Source of the DNA: Limnohabitans sp.
Lineage (GTDB): Bacteria > Bacteroidota > Bacteroidia > Flavobacteriales > Flavobacteriaceae
Length of the DNA: 64,000 nt
Reading direction: 5' to 3'
Assembly (NCBI GenBank): GCA_030053945.1
Contig: JASGCW010000001.1
Coordinates: forward strand, 113,074 to 177,073
Shown: positions 1 through 9,501 of the stretch, piece by piece
How positions within the stretch are numbered: the stretch's first letter is position 1
How the letters are laid out: each line of letters begins with the position of its first letter
Made by a program: the position numbers and the translations under genes
The notes under the pieces: generated by a model
Databases searched by the model: none
What the model saw: only the letters and a program-made list of their open reading frames with translations
Told to the model about the DNA's origin: nothing

Positions 1-300
1 GCAATTTTTTTGAATGAAGACAAGAATCTAAACTTATATCAAAATATAGAAGTACTAAAATTACTTCCACATTTACAAGTTATCCATCTAGAAAAAAATG
101 ATTTGAAGGAGCTACCACCTAATTTTAATGAATTGAAGCATTTAGAAAGCCTTTATCTTAATGAAAACCAATTCAAATCAATCCCAAAAATCATCAATGG
201 ATTAGATCACTTGCAATATTTAAATTTAGAAAAAAACAAAATCAAAAATGACAATCAAACAATAATGCCATTAAACTTTGGCGTCAAAATAAAACTATAA
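1..300 (+). CDS. Leucine-rich-repeat protein, C-terminal part; 5' end probably outside the window
   Basis: LxxLxxLxLxxNxL-type repeats (HLQVIHLEKNDLKELPPNFNELKHLESLYLNENQF); the frame stays open to the window edge. Confidence 0.7.
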   Translation, partial: AIFLNEDKNLNLYQNIEVLKLLPHLQVIHLEKNDLKELPPNFNELKHLESLYLNENQFKSIPKIINGLDHLQYLNLEKNKIKNDNQTIMPLNFGVKIKL

Positions 301-301
301 T

Positions 302-973
302 ATGGATCTATTTTTATCAAACTTCAAGATAACAATTAATCAAAAACTTTATGTAAAAGACCCTGAAACATCAGATTTAGGAAAAAAAATTATTCAGCAT
401 AGTATTCTTCTTATAGATGAAATAGGTTTTGAACAATTCACTTTTAAAAAATTAGGAGAACGCATTCAGTCAAACGAGAGTTCCATTTATCGTTACTTTG
501 AAAGTAAACATAAACTCTTAATCTATTTATCATCTTGGTATTGGACTTGGATTGATTACAATATTCTTTTTTCGACTGCAAACATTAAAAACCCAGAAGA
601 AAAATTAGAAAAAGCCATTGTCATTGTAACACAAAATATAGTTGATGATTCACAAACACCTCACATAAACGAAGCGGTTTTAAATCGCATCATAGTATCA
701 GAATTCACCAAAACATTTTTAACTAAAGAAGTCGATGAAGAGAACAAAGAAGGTTTTTTCTTAGTATATAAACGAGTGGTAAATAGACTTATCAACATTA
801 TAAAAGAAGCAAATCCAAGTTATGAATTTGCTAAAAGTTTAGCTTCTTCTATCGTGGAAGGAGCATTACATCAACAATTTTTAAAACAACATTTTAAAAC
901 AATAACCAGCTTCAATCAAACTGACGAGATATCCTCATTTTACATCGATTTAGCAAAAAAAGTATTATTATGA
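302..973 (+). CDS. TetR/AcrR family transcriptional regulator
   Basis: N-terminal HTH-like FEQFTFKKLGERIQSNESSIYRYFESKHKLL; overlaps the ABC gene by ATGA. Confidence 0.8.
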   Translation: MDLFLSNFKITINQKLYVKDPETSDLGKKIIQHSILLIDEIGFEQFTFKKLGERIQSNESSIYRYFESKHKLLIYLSSWYWTWIDYNILFSTANIKNPEEKLEKAIVIVTQNIVDDSQTPHINEAVLNRIIVSEFTKTFLTKEVDEENKEGFFLVYKRVVNRLINIIKEANPSYEFAKSLASSIVEGALHQQFLKQHFKTITSFNQTDEISSFYIDLAKKVLL

Positions 974-2622
974 CACCCATAGAACGTTTTAAAAACCTAG
1001 TAAAATTAGATCGAAAGGATATTTACCAAATTTTCCTATATGCAATTTTTGGCGGAATTATAAGTCTTTCGCTGCCTCTAGGAATTCAGTCCATCATTAA
1101 CTTCATACAGGCAGGCCAGGTAAGCACTTCCTGGATTGTACTTGTTATTGTAGTTATTATCGGAGTAACTCTTGGAGGTGTTTTAAAAATAATGCAATAT
1201 AGAATTACTGAGAATTTACAGCAAAAAATATTTGTACGTGCTTCTTTTGAATTTGCATATCGCTTTCCTAGAATCAAACAAGGTGAATTTCACGACGAAT
1301 ACCCACCTGAATTAGCTAATCGTTTTTTTGATACTTTAAATATTCAAAAAGGAGTTTCAAAATTACTTTTAGACTTATCAACAGCCTTATTACAAATTTT
1401 ATTTGGCATACTACTTTTGTCTTTATATCATTCTTTCTTTATCTTTTTTGGGGTTCTTCTAATTGGTTTATTGCTATTAATTTACAAATTGAATTTTCAA
1501 AAAGGACTTGAAACTAGTTTAAAAGAATCGAAATATAAGTATAAAGTGGCACACTGGCTACAAGAAATTGCTCGTAACCATATCAGTTTTAAGAATCATA
1601 AAATGTTTTTATTCTCATTAGAAAAAAATGATTACTTGGTTAATGAATATCTTTCTCATAGAGAAAGTCATTTTAGAATCTTAAAAAAACAATTTGTGCA
1701 ATTAGTTGGTTTCAAAATTTTATTAACCGCTGGATTACTCATAATTGGTGGTGTTTTGGTACTTAATCAACAAATGAATATTGGACAGTTTGTTGCTGCA
1801 GAAATAGTAATTTTAAGTATTGTAGCAGCAGTCGAAAAGTTATTTTCTGGATTAGAATTATATTATGACGTACTAACCTCATTAGAAAAATTAGGTACCA
1901 TAGTCGATAAGGAAGTTGAAATTTTAACCGTTGATAACGCTATGTACAAATTAGACCAAACCACTCCTATGGTAATAGAAACTAAAGATTTGTCACATAC
2001 GTATTATGGTGCAGAAAGTGCCACCTTAAAAAATATCAACATTAAAATAACCCCTAAAGACAAGGTATTAATTAAAGGTGAAAATGGTGCAGGAAAAACC
2101 ACTTTACTTCGATTATTAGCTAGAATAATAGAACCTACTTCAGGAAGCATTTATCTTAATGATACCAATTATAAAAAATATGCTTTAGAAGAGTTTCGTT
2201 CTCAAATAGGAGTCATCACACTAAACGAAACTTCATTTGAAGGAAGCATTTTAGAAAATATTACTGGAAACAATCCTGAAATTACGATGGATAAAATAAT
2301 TGATGTGTTAGATAAAGTAAGACTCACAGAGGTCGTTAAAAACCTGCCTAACGGGCTAGACACCCATTTGTTCCCTGAGGGCAAACAAATTAATTCATCG
2401 GTAATTCAAAAAGTAGTTTTAGCGAGATGTATTATACAAAACCCTAAAATTTTATTTTTAGAAGATCCAGTAGATAAAATGGATGATACCTCAGCAAAAG
2501 AAATTATTGATTATCTAACTAGTTCAAAAACGGATTGGACTTTAGTAGTAATTAGTAAAAACCCTTATTGGGAACAAAAATGTAATACAGTTTTTACAAT
2601 AAATAATGGCAAATTACAATAA
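970..2622 (+). CDS. ABC transporter, fused membrane and (degenerate) ATP-binding domain
   Basis: Walker A GENGAGKTT; N-terminal TM segments; operon with HlyD and TolC-like genes. Confidence 0.85.
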   Translation: MTPIERFKNLVKLDRKDIYQIFLYAIFGGIISLSLPLGIQSIINFIQAGQVSTSWIVLVIVVIIGVTLGGVLKIMQYRITENLQQKIFVRASFEFAYRFPRIKQGEFHDEYPPELANRFFDTLNIQKGVSKLLLDLSTALLQILFGILLLSLYHSFFIFFGVLLIGLLLLIYKLNFQKGLETSLKESKYKYKVAHWLQEIARNHISFKNHKMFLFSLEKNDYLVNEYLSHRESHFRILKKQFVQLVGFKILLTAGLLIIGGVLVLNQQMNIGQFVAAEIVILSIVAAVEKLFSGLELYYDVLTSLEKLGTIVDKEVEILTVDNAMYKLDQTTPMVIETKDLSHTYYGAESATLKNINIKITPKDKVLIKGENGAGKTTLLRLLARIIEPTSGSIYLNDTNYKKYALEEFRSQIGVITLNETSFEGSILENITGNNPEITMDKIIDVLDKVRLTEVVKNLPNGLDTHLFPEGKQINSSVIQKVVLARCIIQNPKILFLEDPVDKMDDTSAKEIIDYLTSSKTDWTLVVISKNPYWEQKCNTVFTINNGKLQ

Positions 2623-2631
2623 GATTTAAGT

Positions 2632-3984
2632 ATGCTTAATATAACGAACAATAGAATCGAGAAATCAGTTGATTTATCACAATATAAGTCAGCTAGCGTA
2701 TTTGCAGAAAACAAATATTACAAGGTCATCAAGCGAATTTTCATAATTACAGGTATTCTTCTTTTTTTATTTCTGTTTTTACCTTGGACTCAAAATATTA
2801 AAGGAAGTGGAAATGTAACGACATTGAGACCTAATCAACGTCCGCAAGAAATTCATACTGCCATTGCTGGACGTATAGAGAAATGGTACGTACAAGAAGG
2901 AGATTTTGTCAAAAAAGGCGATACTATCTTATTTATTTCAGAGATAAAAGAGGACTATCTTGACCCTAATTTAGTCGAAAACACTGGAAATCAAGTTAAA
3001 GCTAAACAGGGAGCAGTACAATCGTATGCAGATAAGGCTAAAGCTTTAGATAGTCAAATGAGCGCTATAGAAAATGAAAAAAACTTAAAACTAAAACAAG
3101 CTCAAAACAAATTACGTCAAGCTTATTTGAAGGTAAAGAGTGATAGCATAGAATTTGAAGCAACTAAAACACAGCTAAAAGTAGCACGCACACAATATAA
3201 TCGTTCCATTACTTTGAATAAAGAGGGATTAAAACCTGTATCTGATGTAGAAGAAAAAAGAGTAAAACTTCAAGATACCGAAGCGAAGATTATCACTTCA
3301 GAAAATAAATTTATCGCTAGTAAAAATGAAGTTCTCAATGCAACTATGGAATTGAGTCGTATTACCGCCGAATATTCAGAAAAAAGAGCTAAAGCAAGTA
3401 GCGATAAACAATCGGCTATAAGCTCGCAATTTGACACAGAAGCTCAGGTTAATAAATTAAAAAATCAGTACAAAAATTACCAAATAAGAAATGGGTTGTA
3501 CTATATAACAGCTCCACAGGATGGTTATGTAAACCGAGCAATTCAATCAGGTCTAGGTGAAACTATGAAAGAAGGTACTCCAGTGGTAACTATAATGCCT
3601 GCTAATTTTGATATTGCAGTAGAAACTTATATTGATCCCATCGACTTCCCTTTAGTAAAAAAAGGCGAAAAAATTAGAGTTTGGTTTGATGGTTGGCCTA
3701 CTATAGTTTTTAGCGGTTGGCCAGGAGCATCTTATGGTACTTTTGGTGGTATAATTGTGGCTAAAGAAAATTTTATAAGTGATAATGGCAAATACAGAAT
3801 ACTTATTGCTCCAGACCCAAATGACAAAAAATGGCCAGAATTATTAAGCATTGGCGCTGGTGCAAAAACATTGGTCTTACTTAATGATGTCCCTATTTGG
3901 TTTGAAATATGGCGTACTCTAAATGGTTTTCCTCCTAACTTTTACAAAGGCGAAAAAGGCAAAAAAGATGAAAAGAAAAAATAA
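2632..3984 (+). CDS. HlyD family periplasmic adaptor / membrane fusion protein
   Basis: N-terminal TM, biotinyl-lipoyl-like segment (AGRIEKWYVQEGDFVKKGDTI), long coiled coil. Confidence 0.85.
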   Translation: MLNITNNRIEKSVDLSQYKSASVFAENKYYKVIKRIFIITGILLFLFLFLPWTQNIKGSGNVTTLRPNQRPQEIHTAIAGRIEKWYVQEGDFVKKGDTILFISEIKEDYLDPNLVENTGNQVKAKQGAVQSYADKAKALDSQMSAIENEKNLKLKQAQNKLRQAYLKVKSDSIEFEATKTQLKVARTQYNRSITLNKEGLKPVSDVEEKRVKLQDTEAKIITSENKFIASKNEVLNATMELSRITAEYSEKRAKASSDKQSAISSQFDTEAQVNKLKNQYKNYQIRNGLYYITAPQDGYVNRAIQSGLGETMKEGTPVVTIMPANFDIAVETYIDPIDFPLVKKGEKIRVWFDGWPTIVFSGWPGASYGTFGGIIVAKENFISDNGKYRILIAPDPNDKKWPELLSIGAGAKTLVLLNDVPIWFEIWRTLNGFPPNFYKGEKGKKDEKKK

Positions 3985-5353
3985 TATACTAATCGCGTTA
4001 CTTTTACTGGTTTGTACTGGTTTTTCACAATCTAAAGAACTGACTTATAATGAGTTTTTAGGTTATGTAAAAAAATTTCATCCTCTAGTAAAGCAGGCTA
4101 ATCTAAACATATCTGAAGCACAAGCACAATTAATGCAAGCCCGTGGTGCTTTTGACCCAAAACTTGAAATTGATTTTGATAAAAAGAATTTTAAAGACAA
4201 AAATTATTATTCCTTATTCAACGGAAGTTTTAAAATACCTACTTGGTATGGTATAGAAATTAAAGGTGCTTTTGATAATAACGAAGGTGTATATGTAAAT
4301 CCAGAATTAACCACACCTAATTCGGGCTTAACCTCACTTGGTGTTTCTGTACCACTAGGGCAAGGTTTATGGATTAACCAACGTATGGCTGATTTGCGTA
4401 AAGCAAAATTAGCGCAAGTTCTTAACACAGCCGAAAGAGATTTACAAGCATTAGAAGTCATTCACGAAGCTTCTTTGCGTTACTTTGATTGGAAACGAAA
4501 TTTTGAAGAAGTAAAACTCTATCAAAATTATCTAAAAAATGCTGAGATTCGTTACAAAGGCATCGCAAAACTAATTGAGCAAGGCGACAAACCCGCTATA
4601 GACAGTGTTGAAGCAGGAATCACAGTAAAAACTCGGAAATTGAACCTTGAAGATTCTAATTTAAAATTAACCAAAGCTCGTTTGGCATTATCTAATTATA
4701 TTTGGACTGCAGATAATGTTCCACTTGAAATTGATGAAACCTTAGTGCCCGAAGCAAATTTAAAAAACAACATTCAAGAAACCTTACAACAAAATGGTTT
4801 ACAAGCTTTTCAGGTAAACAATCACCCGAAAATCAAGATGTGGGATACTAAAATAAATATGTTGGAAATTGATCGAAAACTAAAAGCAAATGCCATCTTA
4901 CCTAAATTAGATTTAAGCTATCACTATCTATCTGAACCTAGTTATTTCACAAATTACAGGTTACAAGATTATAAATTAGGTATAAACTTCACTATGCCAT
5001 TATTTCTAAGAAAAGAGCGTGCCAGTGTAAAACTAGCCAAATTAAAAATTCAGGATTCGCAATTTAGTCGTCAGTTTGAAAGTCAACAATTACAAAACAA
5101 AGTCAAAGCCCAAGAACAAGAAATAAATTCATTACAAAAACAGTTAGATTATACAGGACTTTTAGTCCGTGATTTTGATAAAATGCTCAAAGCCGAAGAA
5201 CGATTATTTGAAATAGGCGAAAGTTCTTTATTTGTAATTAATTCACGAGAAAATTCTTTAGTGAGTTCACAAATAAACAATATCGCAGTCGAAAACAGAT
5301 TATTTACTGCATATATTGCACTATATCAATCACAAGGTAATGCTGGTTTATAA
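3968..5353 (+). CDS. TolC family outer membrane protein
   Basis: Signal peptide MKRKNNILIALLLLVCTGFSQ starting at 3968, overlapping the hlyD 3' end; TolC-like coiled-coil repeats. Confidence 0.85.
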   Translation: MKRKNNILIALLLLVCTGFSQSKELTYNEFLGYVKKFHPLVKQANLNISEAQAQLMQARGAFDPKLEIDFDKKNFKDKNYYSLFNGSFKIPTWYGIEIKGAFDNNEGVYVNPELTTPNSGLTSLGVSVPLGQGLWINQRMADLRKAKLAQVLNTAERDLQALEVIHEASLRYFDWKRNFEEVKLYQNYLKNAEIRYKGIAKLIEQGDKPAIDSVEAGITVKTRKLNLEDSNLKLTKARLALSNYIWTADNVPLEIDETLVPEANLKNNIQETLQQNGLQAFQVNNHPKIKMWDTKINMLEIDRKLKANAILPKLDLSYHYLSEPSYFTNYRLQDYKLGINFTMPLFLRKERASVKLAKLKIQDSQFSRQFESQQLQNKVKAQEQEINSLQKQLDYTGLLVRDFDKMLKAEERLFEIGESSLFVINSRENSLVSSQINNIAVENRLFTAYIALYQSQGNAGL

Positions 5354-5456
5354 GTAAAATATCGATTTGTATTATTTTGACAAACAACTTTTTTTAAAAG
5401 TTTTGATAAAAAAATTATACATTTGATAAATGTTTCAAATTCAAAAGTCTCAAATT

Positions 5457-5957
5457 ATGAAAAAAATATTCTTAGCCATCGTTTTTTGTTTTTCATTTGT
5501 GATGCTAAATGCACAAACTAAATCTGACAACATTATTCTAAAAGGCATAGTAACTGCCACAGAATTAGAAAATTATTCTTGGTTCAAGAAGAACTACGAT
5601 AATTATATACCTAAAGAAAATGTAATTAAAGCATTACAATCTCACAAAGACGCTACAATAAAAGTATTTTTTGGAACTTGGTGTGATGATAGTCAAAATG
5701 TTGTTCCAACTTTATTAAAGGTATTAGACAATATGGGATATGACAAATCAAAAATTACACTGATTGCACTTGACAAAAACAAAAAATCACCTGAAGGGTT
5801 TGAAAAAAATATGAATGTTTTTAAAGTACCTACCATCGTAGTTATCAAAAATGAAGAAAATTCAGATAGAATTGTAGAAACTCCTATAGAGACTATAGAA
5901 GAAGACTTATTAAAAATAATGACTGGAAAAAATTATGTTCACAAATACGCTGAGTAA
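5457..5957 (+). CDS. Thioredoxin-like family secreted protein
   Basis: Signal peptide; FFGTWCDDSQNVVPTLLKVLD thioredoxin-like active-site region. Confidence 0.75.
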   Translation: MKKIFLAIVFCFSFVMLNAQTKSDNIILKGIVTATELENYSWFKKNYDNYIPKENVIKALQSHKDATIKVFFGTWCDDSQNVVPTLLKVLDNMGYDKSKITLIALDKNKKSPEGFEKNMNVFKVPTIVVIKNEENSDRIVETPIETIEEDLLKIMTGKNYVHKYAE

Positions 5958-5974
5958 TTTTTAAAAATCTTAAT

Positions 5975-6011
5975 AAAAAAGGTCAGGATTAGTAAAACCC
6001 TGACCTTTTTT
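5975..6011. terminator. Bidirectional intrinsic terminator between convergent genes
   Basis: AAAAAAGGTCAGG-attagtaaaa-CCCTGACCTTTTTT. Confidence 0.85.
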
Positions 6012-6030
6012 AATTTCATTCAATATATTA

Positions 6031-7305
6031 TCAAACACAATTCAAACATTCTGCAAACTCCCTTTCGATACGTTCTTGATGTATTGGATGAGCAATCTTT
6101 ACCATCTCGACCACACGTTGCTTTAAGGTTTTACCATACAAGTCGGCGATTCCATTTTCGGTAATGATGTATTGCACGTGAGAACGAGTAGTCACCACAC
6201 CCGCACCTTGTTTTAAGAACGGTACAATACGACTCTCACCTTTTTTAGTCACTGATGGCAATGCTATAATTGCCTTTCCTCCTTCACTTAAAGAAGCCCC
6301 TCTTATAAAATCCATTTGCCCCCCAACACCAGAATACATTTTCATCCCTATAGAATCTGCACATACCTGTCCAGTCAAATCGACTTCAATCGCAGAATTT
6401 ATGGCTACCATTTTTGGGTTTTTACGAATACGAGCAGTATCATTAACAAATGATGATTCTTTCATCTCAATAAATGGGTTATCGTTAACAAAATCATACA
6501 AACGCTTAGAACCAATCAAAAAAGTAGCTAATGCCCGTCCGCGCAAAGTCCCTTTGTAATTACAATTAATCACATCACTTTCTATCAAATCAATTACTCC
6601 ATCACTAAACATTTCGGTATGCAATCCTAAATCTTTATGATTCGTTAATTGAGCTAAAACTGCATTAGGAATTGAGCCAATTCCCATTTGGAGCGTACTC
6701 CTATCTTCAATCAAACTAGCTACATATTGCCCAATTTTAGCTTCCTCATTCGAAATGGGAGCCACTTCGTGCCCGAAAATAGGCTGATTTACTTCCACTA
6801 AATAATCAATTTCAGATTCGTGTAAGATTCCGTCACCAAAAGTACGTGGCATTTGCGGGTTTACCTGTGCAATAACAACATTTGCATTTTCTATCGCCGC
6901 AACACTAGCTTCTACAGAAGTCCCTAAAGAACAATAGCCGTGTTTATCAGGTGGCGAAACGTGGATAAAGACAACATCTAGCAACAGTACTTTTTTTCGA
7001 AATAAATTGGGTAATTCGCTTAAAAAGACAGGCGTATAAGAACCATTTCCTGCTTTTAGGGTGTGTCGCACATTAGCACCAATAAAAAAGGAATTGACGT
7101 GAAAACTTTCAGCAAATTCGGGTTTAGCGTAGTACGCCTCACCTTCAGTATGCAAATGACACACCTCAACGTTTCGCAATTCTGATGCTCTATCTGCCAA
7201 CGCTTTGGTCAACAAACTTGGAGTTGCCGCTGCTGCTTGTACATACACACGGTCTCCAGATTTCACTACTTTGACAGCTTCAGCTGCCGATACATATTTG
7301 CCCAT
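6031..7305 (-). CDS. Acetyl-CoA hydrolase/transferase (4-hydroxybutyrate CoA-transferase-like)
   Basis: Full-length CoA-transferase family I-like protein; GIGSIPNAV and GVGGQMDFIRGA motifs. Confidence 0.85.
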   Translation of the reverse strand: MGKYVSAAEAVKVVKSGDRVYVQAAAATPSLLTKALADRASELRNVEVCHLHTEGEAYYAKPEFAESFHVNSFFIGANVRHTLKAGNGSYTPVFLSELPNLFRKKVLLLDVVFIHVSPPDKHGYCSLGTSVEASVAAIENANVVIAQVNPQMPRTFGDGILHESEIDYLVEVNQPIFGHEVAPISNEEAKIGQYVASLIEDRSTLQMGIGSIPNAVLAQLTNHKDLGLHTEMFSDGVIDLIESDVINCNYKGTLRGRALATFLIGSKRLYDFVNDNPFIEMKESSFVNDTARIRKNPKMVAINSAIEVDLTGQVCADSIGMKMYSGVGGQMDFIRGASLSEGGKAIIALPSVTKKGESRIVPFLKQGAGVVTTRSHVQYIITENGIADLYGKTLKQRVVEMVKIAHPIHQERIEREFAECLNCV

Positions 7306-7403
7306 AACCTAAAATTTTATACAAAGTTATTATGCAATCAAAAAATAGAAAATGACAAAACTCATATTAAAACAAATTTAATCATTTATTAAAGGAATAT
7401 TGT

Positions 7404-7411
7404 ATTTTTGC
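7404..7411 (+). promoter_or_regulatory. Bacteroidota -7 box (TATTTTTG) for map
   Basis: TAnnTTTG match 18 nt upstream of the ATG at 7429. Confidence 0.5.
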
Positions 7412-7428
7412 AGACTTGCTTTAAAGAA

Positions 7429-8253
7429 ATGAGTACAATTGTAATTAAAACCAGAGAAGAAATTGAATTAATGCGTGAAAGTGCATTAATCGTTTCTAAA
7501 ACACTAGGAATGATTGCTTCAGAAATTAAACCTGGAGTAAGCACTTTATACTTAGATAAATTAGCTGAAACATTTATACGCGACCTTGGAGCTACACCTG
7601 CTTTTTTAGGCTTGTATGGCTTCCCAAATTCACTATGTATGAGCCCAAACTCTCAAGTGGTTCACGGCATTCCAACCGATAAACCTTTAGAAGACGGCGA
7701 CATTATTTCGGTAGATTGTGGCGCATTGAAAAATGGTTTTTATGGTGACCATGCTTATACCTTTGAAGTAGGTGAAGTTTCTGTAGCAACAAAAATGCTT
7801 CTTAAAACCACAAAAGAGTCTCTTTATGTTGGTATTAGAGAGTTTAAAGCAGGAAATCGTACAGAGGATGTAGGCCACGCTATCCAAAAATATTGTGAAA
7901 GTCACGGGTATGGTGTAGTTCGCGAACTAGTGGGGCACGGCATAGGTCGTGTAATGCATGAAGCACCTGAATATCCTAATTATGGAAAAAAAGGGCGTGG
8001 CAAATTACTACAAGAAGGAATGACAGCTGCTATAGAACCTATGATAAATATGGGAACCAAAAATATCAAGCAACATAAAGACGGTTGGACGATAACTACA
8101 GCAGACGGTAAGCCTTCCGCACATTTTGAGCACGATGTAGCCATTGTAAACGGAAAACCCGAATTGTTATCAACTTTTGCATATATCTATAAAGCTTTGG
8201 GAATTGTGAGTAATGAGGAAGAGGAATTCTGTATCAACAAATTAGCAATTTAA
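7429..8253 (+). CDS. map: Type I methionyl aminopeptidase
   Basis: MSTIVIKTREEIELMRESALIVSKTL...GHGIGRVMHEAPEYPNYG...EPMINMG; ATG at 7429 preferred over the ORF start at 7408. Confidence 0.93.
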   Translation: MSTIVIKTREEIELMRESALIVSKTLGMIASEIKPGVSTLYLDKLAETFIRDLGATPAFLGLYGFPNSLCMSPNSQVVHGIPTDKPLEDGDIISVDCGALKNGFYGDHAYTFEVGEVSVATKMLLKTTKESLYVGIREFKAGNRTEDVGHAIQKYCESHGYGVVRELVGHGIGRVMHEAPEYPNYGKKGRGKLLQEGMTAAIEPMINMGTKNIKQHKDGWTITTADGKPSAHFEHDVAIVNGKPELLSTFAYIYKALGIVSNEEEEFCINKLAI

Positions 8254-8259
8254 TTATTC

Positions 8260-8288
8260 CACAGAGATTCACAAAGAAAACTCAGAGA
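8260..8288 (+). repeat. Left arm of 29-bp perfect inverted repeat flanking the GxxExxY gene
   Basis: CACAGAGATTCACAAAGAAAACTCAGAGA; exact reverse complement at 8681-8709. Confidence 0.95.
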
Positions 8289-8298
8289 CACACAAAGT

Positions 8299-8679
8299 AT
8301 GAAATTAAACGATTTATCATACAAGGTTATTGGTTTAGCTATTGACGTTCACAAAGAATTAGGACCTGGTCTCTTAGAATCGGCTTATGAAGAATGTCTT
8401 CATTATGAAATAAAACAATCAGGTTTATATGTTGAAAAACAAAAAACTTTACCAATTGTATATAAAAAAATAAAACTAGATCAAGGTTACAGAATAGATT
8501 TATTAATTGAAAACCTATTAGTGATTGAACTCAAAACTGTAGAAAATTTTACTGATGTCCATTATGCTCAAATATTAACCTATTTAAAATTAGGAAAATA
8601 CCCACTTGGACTATTAATCAATTTTGACTCTAAAATTTTAAAAAATAACATAAAAAGATTTATCAATGATTCTCTGTGA
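8299..8679 (+). CDS. GxxExxY family protein (PD-(D/E)XK nuclease-like)
   Basis: GPGLLESAYEECL (GxxExxY) and RIDLLIENLLVIELK (D...ExK) motifs. Confidence 0.9.
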   Translation: MKLNDLSYKVIGLAIDVHKELGPGLLESAYEECLHYEIKQSGLYVEKQKTLPIVYKKIKLDQGYRIDLLIENLLVIELKTVENFTDVHYAQILTYLKLGKYPLGLLINFDSKILKNNIKRFINDSL

Positions 8680-8680
8680 A

Positions 8681-8709
8681 TCTCTGAGTTTTCTTTGTGA
8701 ATCTCTGTG
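8681..8709 (-). repeat. Right arm of 29-bp perfect inverted repeat flanking the GxxExxY gene
   Basis: TCTCTGAGTTTTCTTTGTGAATCTCTGTG; reverse complement of 8260-8288. Confidence 0.95.
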
Positions 8710-8718
8710 AAACAAAAT

Positions 8719-9489
8719 ATGAAAAAAATATTCAAATTCTTTTTAAACGTTATTCCAAGACCAATTCTAATCCGAATTAGTATTGTAATTCGTCCCATTT
8801 TAGCATTTTTATTAAAAGGAAATAAATTCACCGACCCTATTGACGGGAAAAGTTTCCGAATGTTTTTACCGTATGGCTATGGAAACCAAAGAAACAATGT
8901 GCTTTCTCCTAGTACACTTTCTCTAGAAAGACATCGTTTATTGTGGCTGTATTTAAAAAACGAAACTGATTTTTTTACTTCAAATGAGAAGAAAAAAGTG
9001 TTACATTTTGCCCCAGAGCAAGAATTTTACAAACGTTTCAAAAAGCAATCTAACATCGAATACACTACAACCGATTTGTTTTCTCCCCTAGCTGATGTCA
9101 AAGCAGATATTTGTAACCTACCTTTTGAAGATAATAGCTACGATATTATTTTTTGCAATCACGTTTTAGAACATATTCCAGATGACACTAAAGCAATGCA
9201 AGAGTTATACCGCGTTCTAAAACCAGGCGGAATGGGCATTTTCCAAATCCCTCAAGATTATTCAAGAGCAACCACATTTAGTGACGACAGCATAACTGAC
9301 CCCAAAGAACGTGCAAAAATATTTGGTCAATACGATCACGTTCGAGTATATGGTTTGGATTATTTCGACAAATTAAGAAGCATTGGTTTCAAGGTAAATG
9401 AAGTAGATTACACTCAAAAATTAGGAACGGAACTAGTAGAAAAATACTGCTTAGCCGCTGGTGAAATCATCCCTGTTTGCTTCAAATAA
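8719..9489 (+). CDS. Class I SAM-dependent methyltransferase (Methyltransf_11 type)
   Basis: LPFEDNSYDIIFCNHVLEHIPDDTKAMQELYRVLKPGG; ATG at 8719 preferred over the GTG at 8707, which lies in the inverted repeat. Confidence 0.85.
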   Translation: MKKIFKFFLNVIPRPILIRISIVIRPILAFLLKGNKFTDPIDGKSFRMFLPYGYGNQRNNVLSPSTLSLERHRLLWLYLKNETDFFTSNEKKKVLHFAPEQEFYKRFKKQSNIEYTTTDLFSPLADVKADICNLPFEDNSYDIIFCNHVLEHIPDDTKAMQELYRVLKPGGMGIFQIPQDYSRATTFSDDSITDPKERAKIFGQYDHVRVYGLDYFDKLRSIGFKVNEVDYTQKLGTELVEKYCLAAGEIIPVCFK

Positions 9490-9501
9490 TTTTAGATCTA
9501 A

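Noticed and set aside
3923-3967. N-terminal extension of the TolC-like ORF
   Set aside because: The signal peptide begins at the internal ATG (3968); the upstream 15 codons are out-of-frame hlyD sequence.
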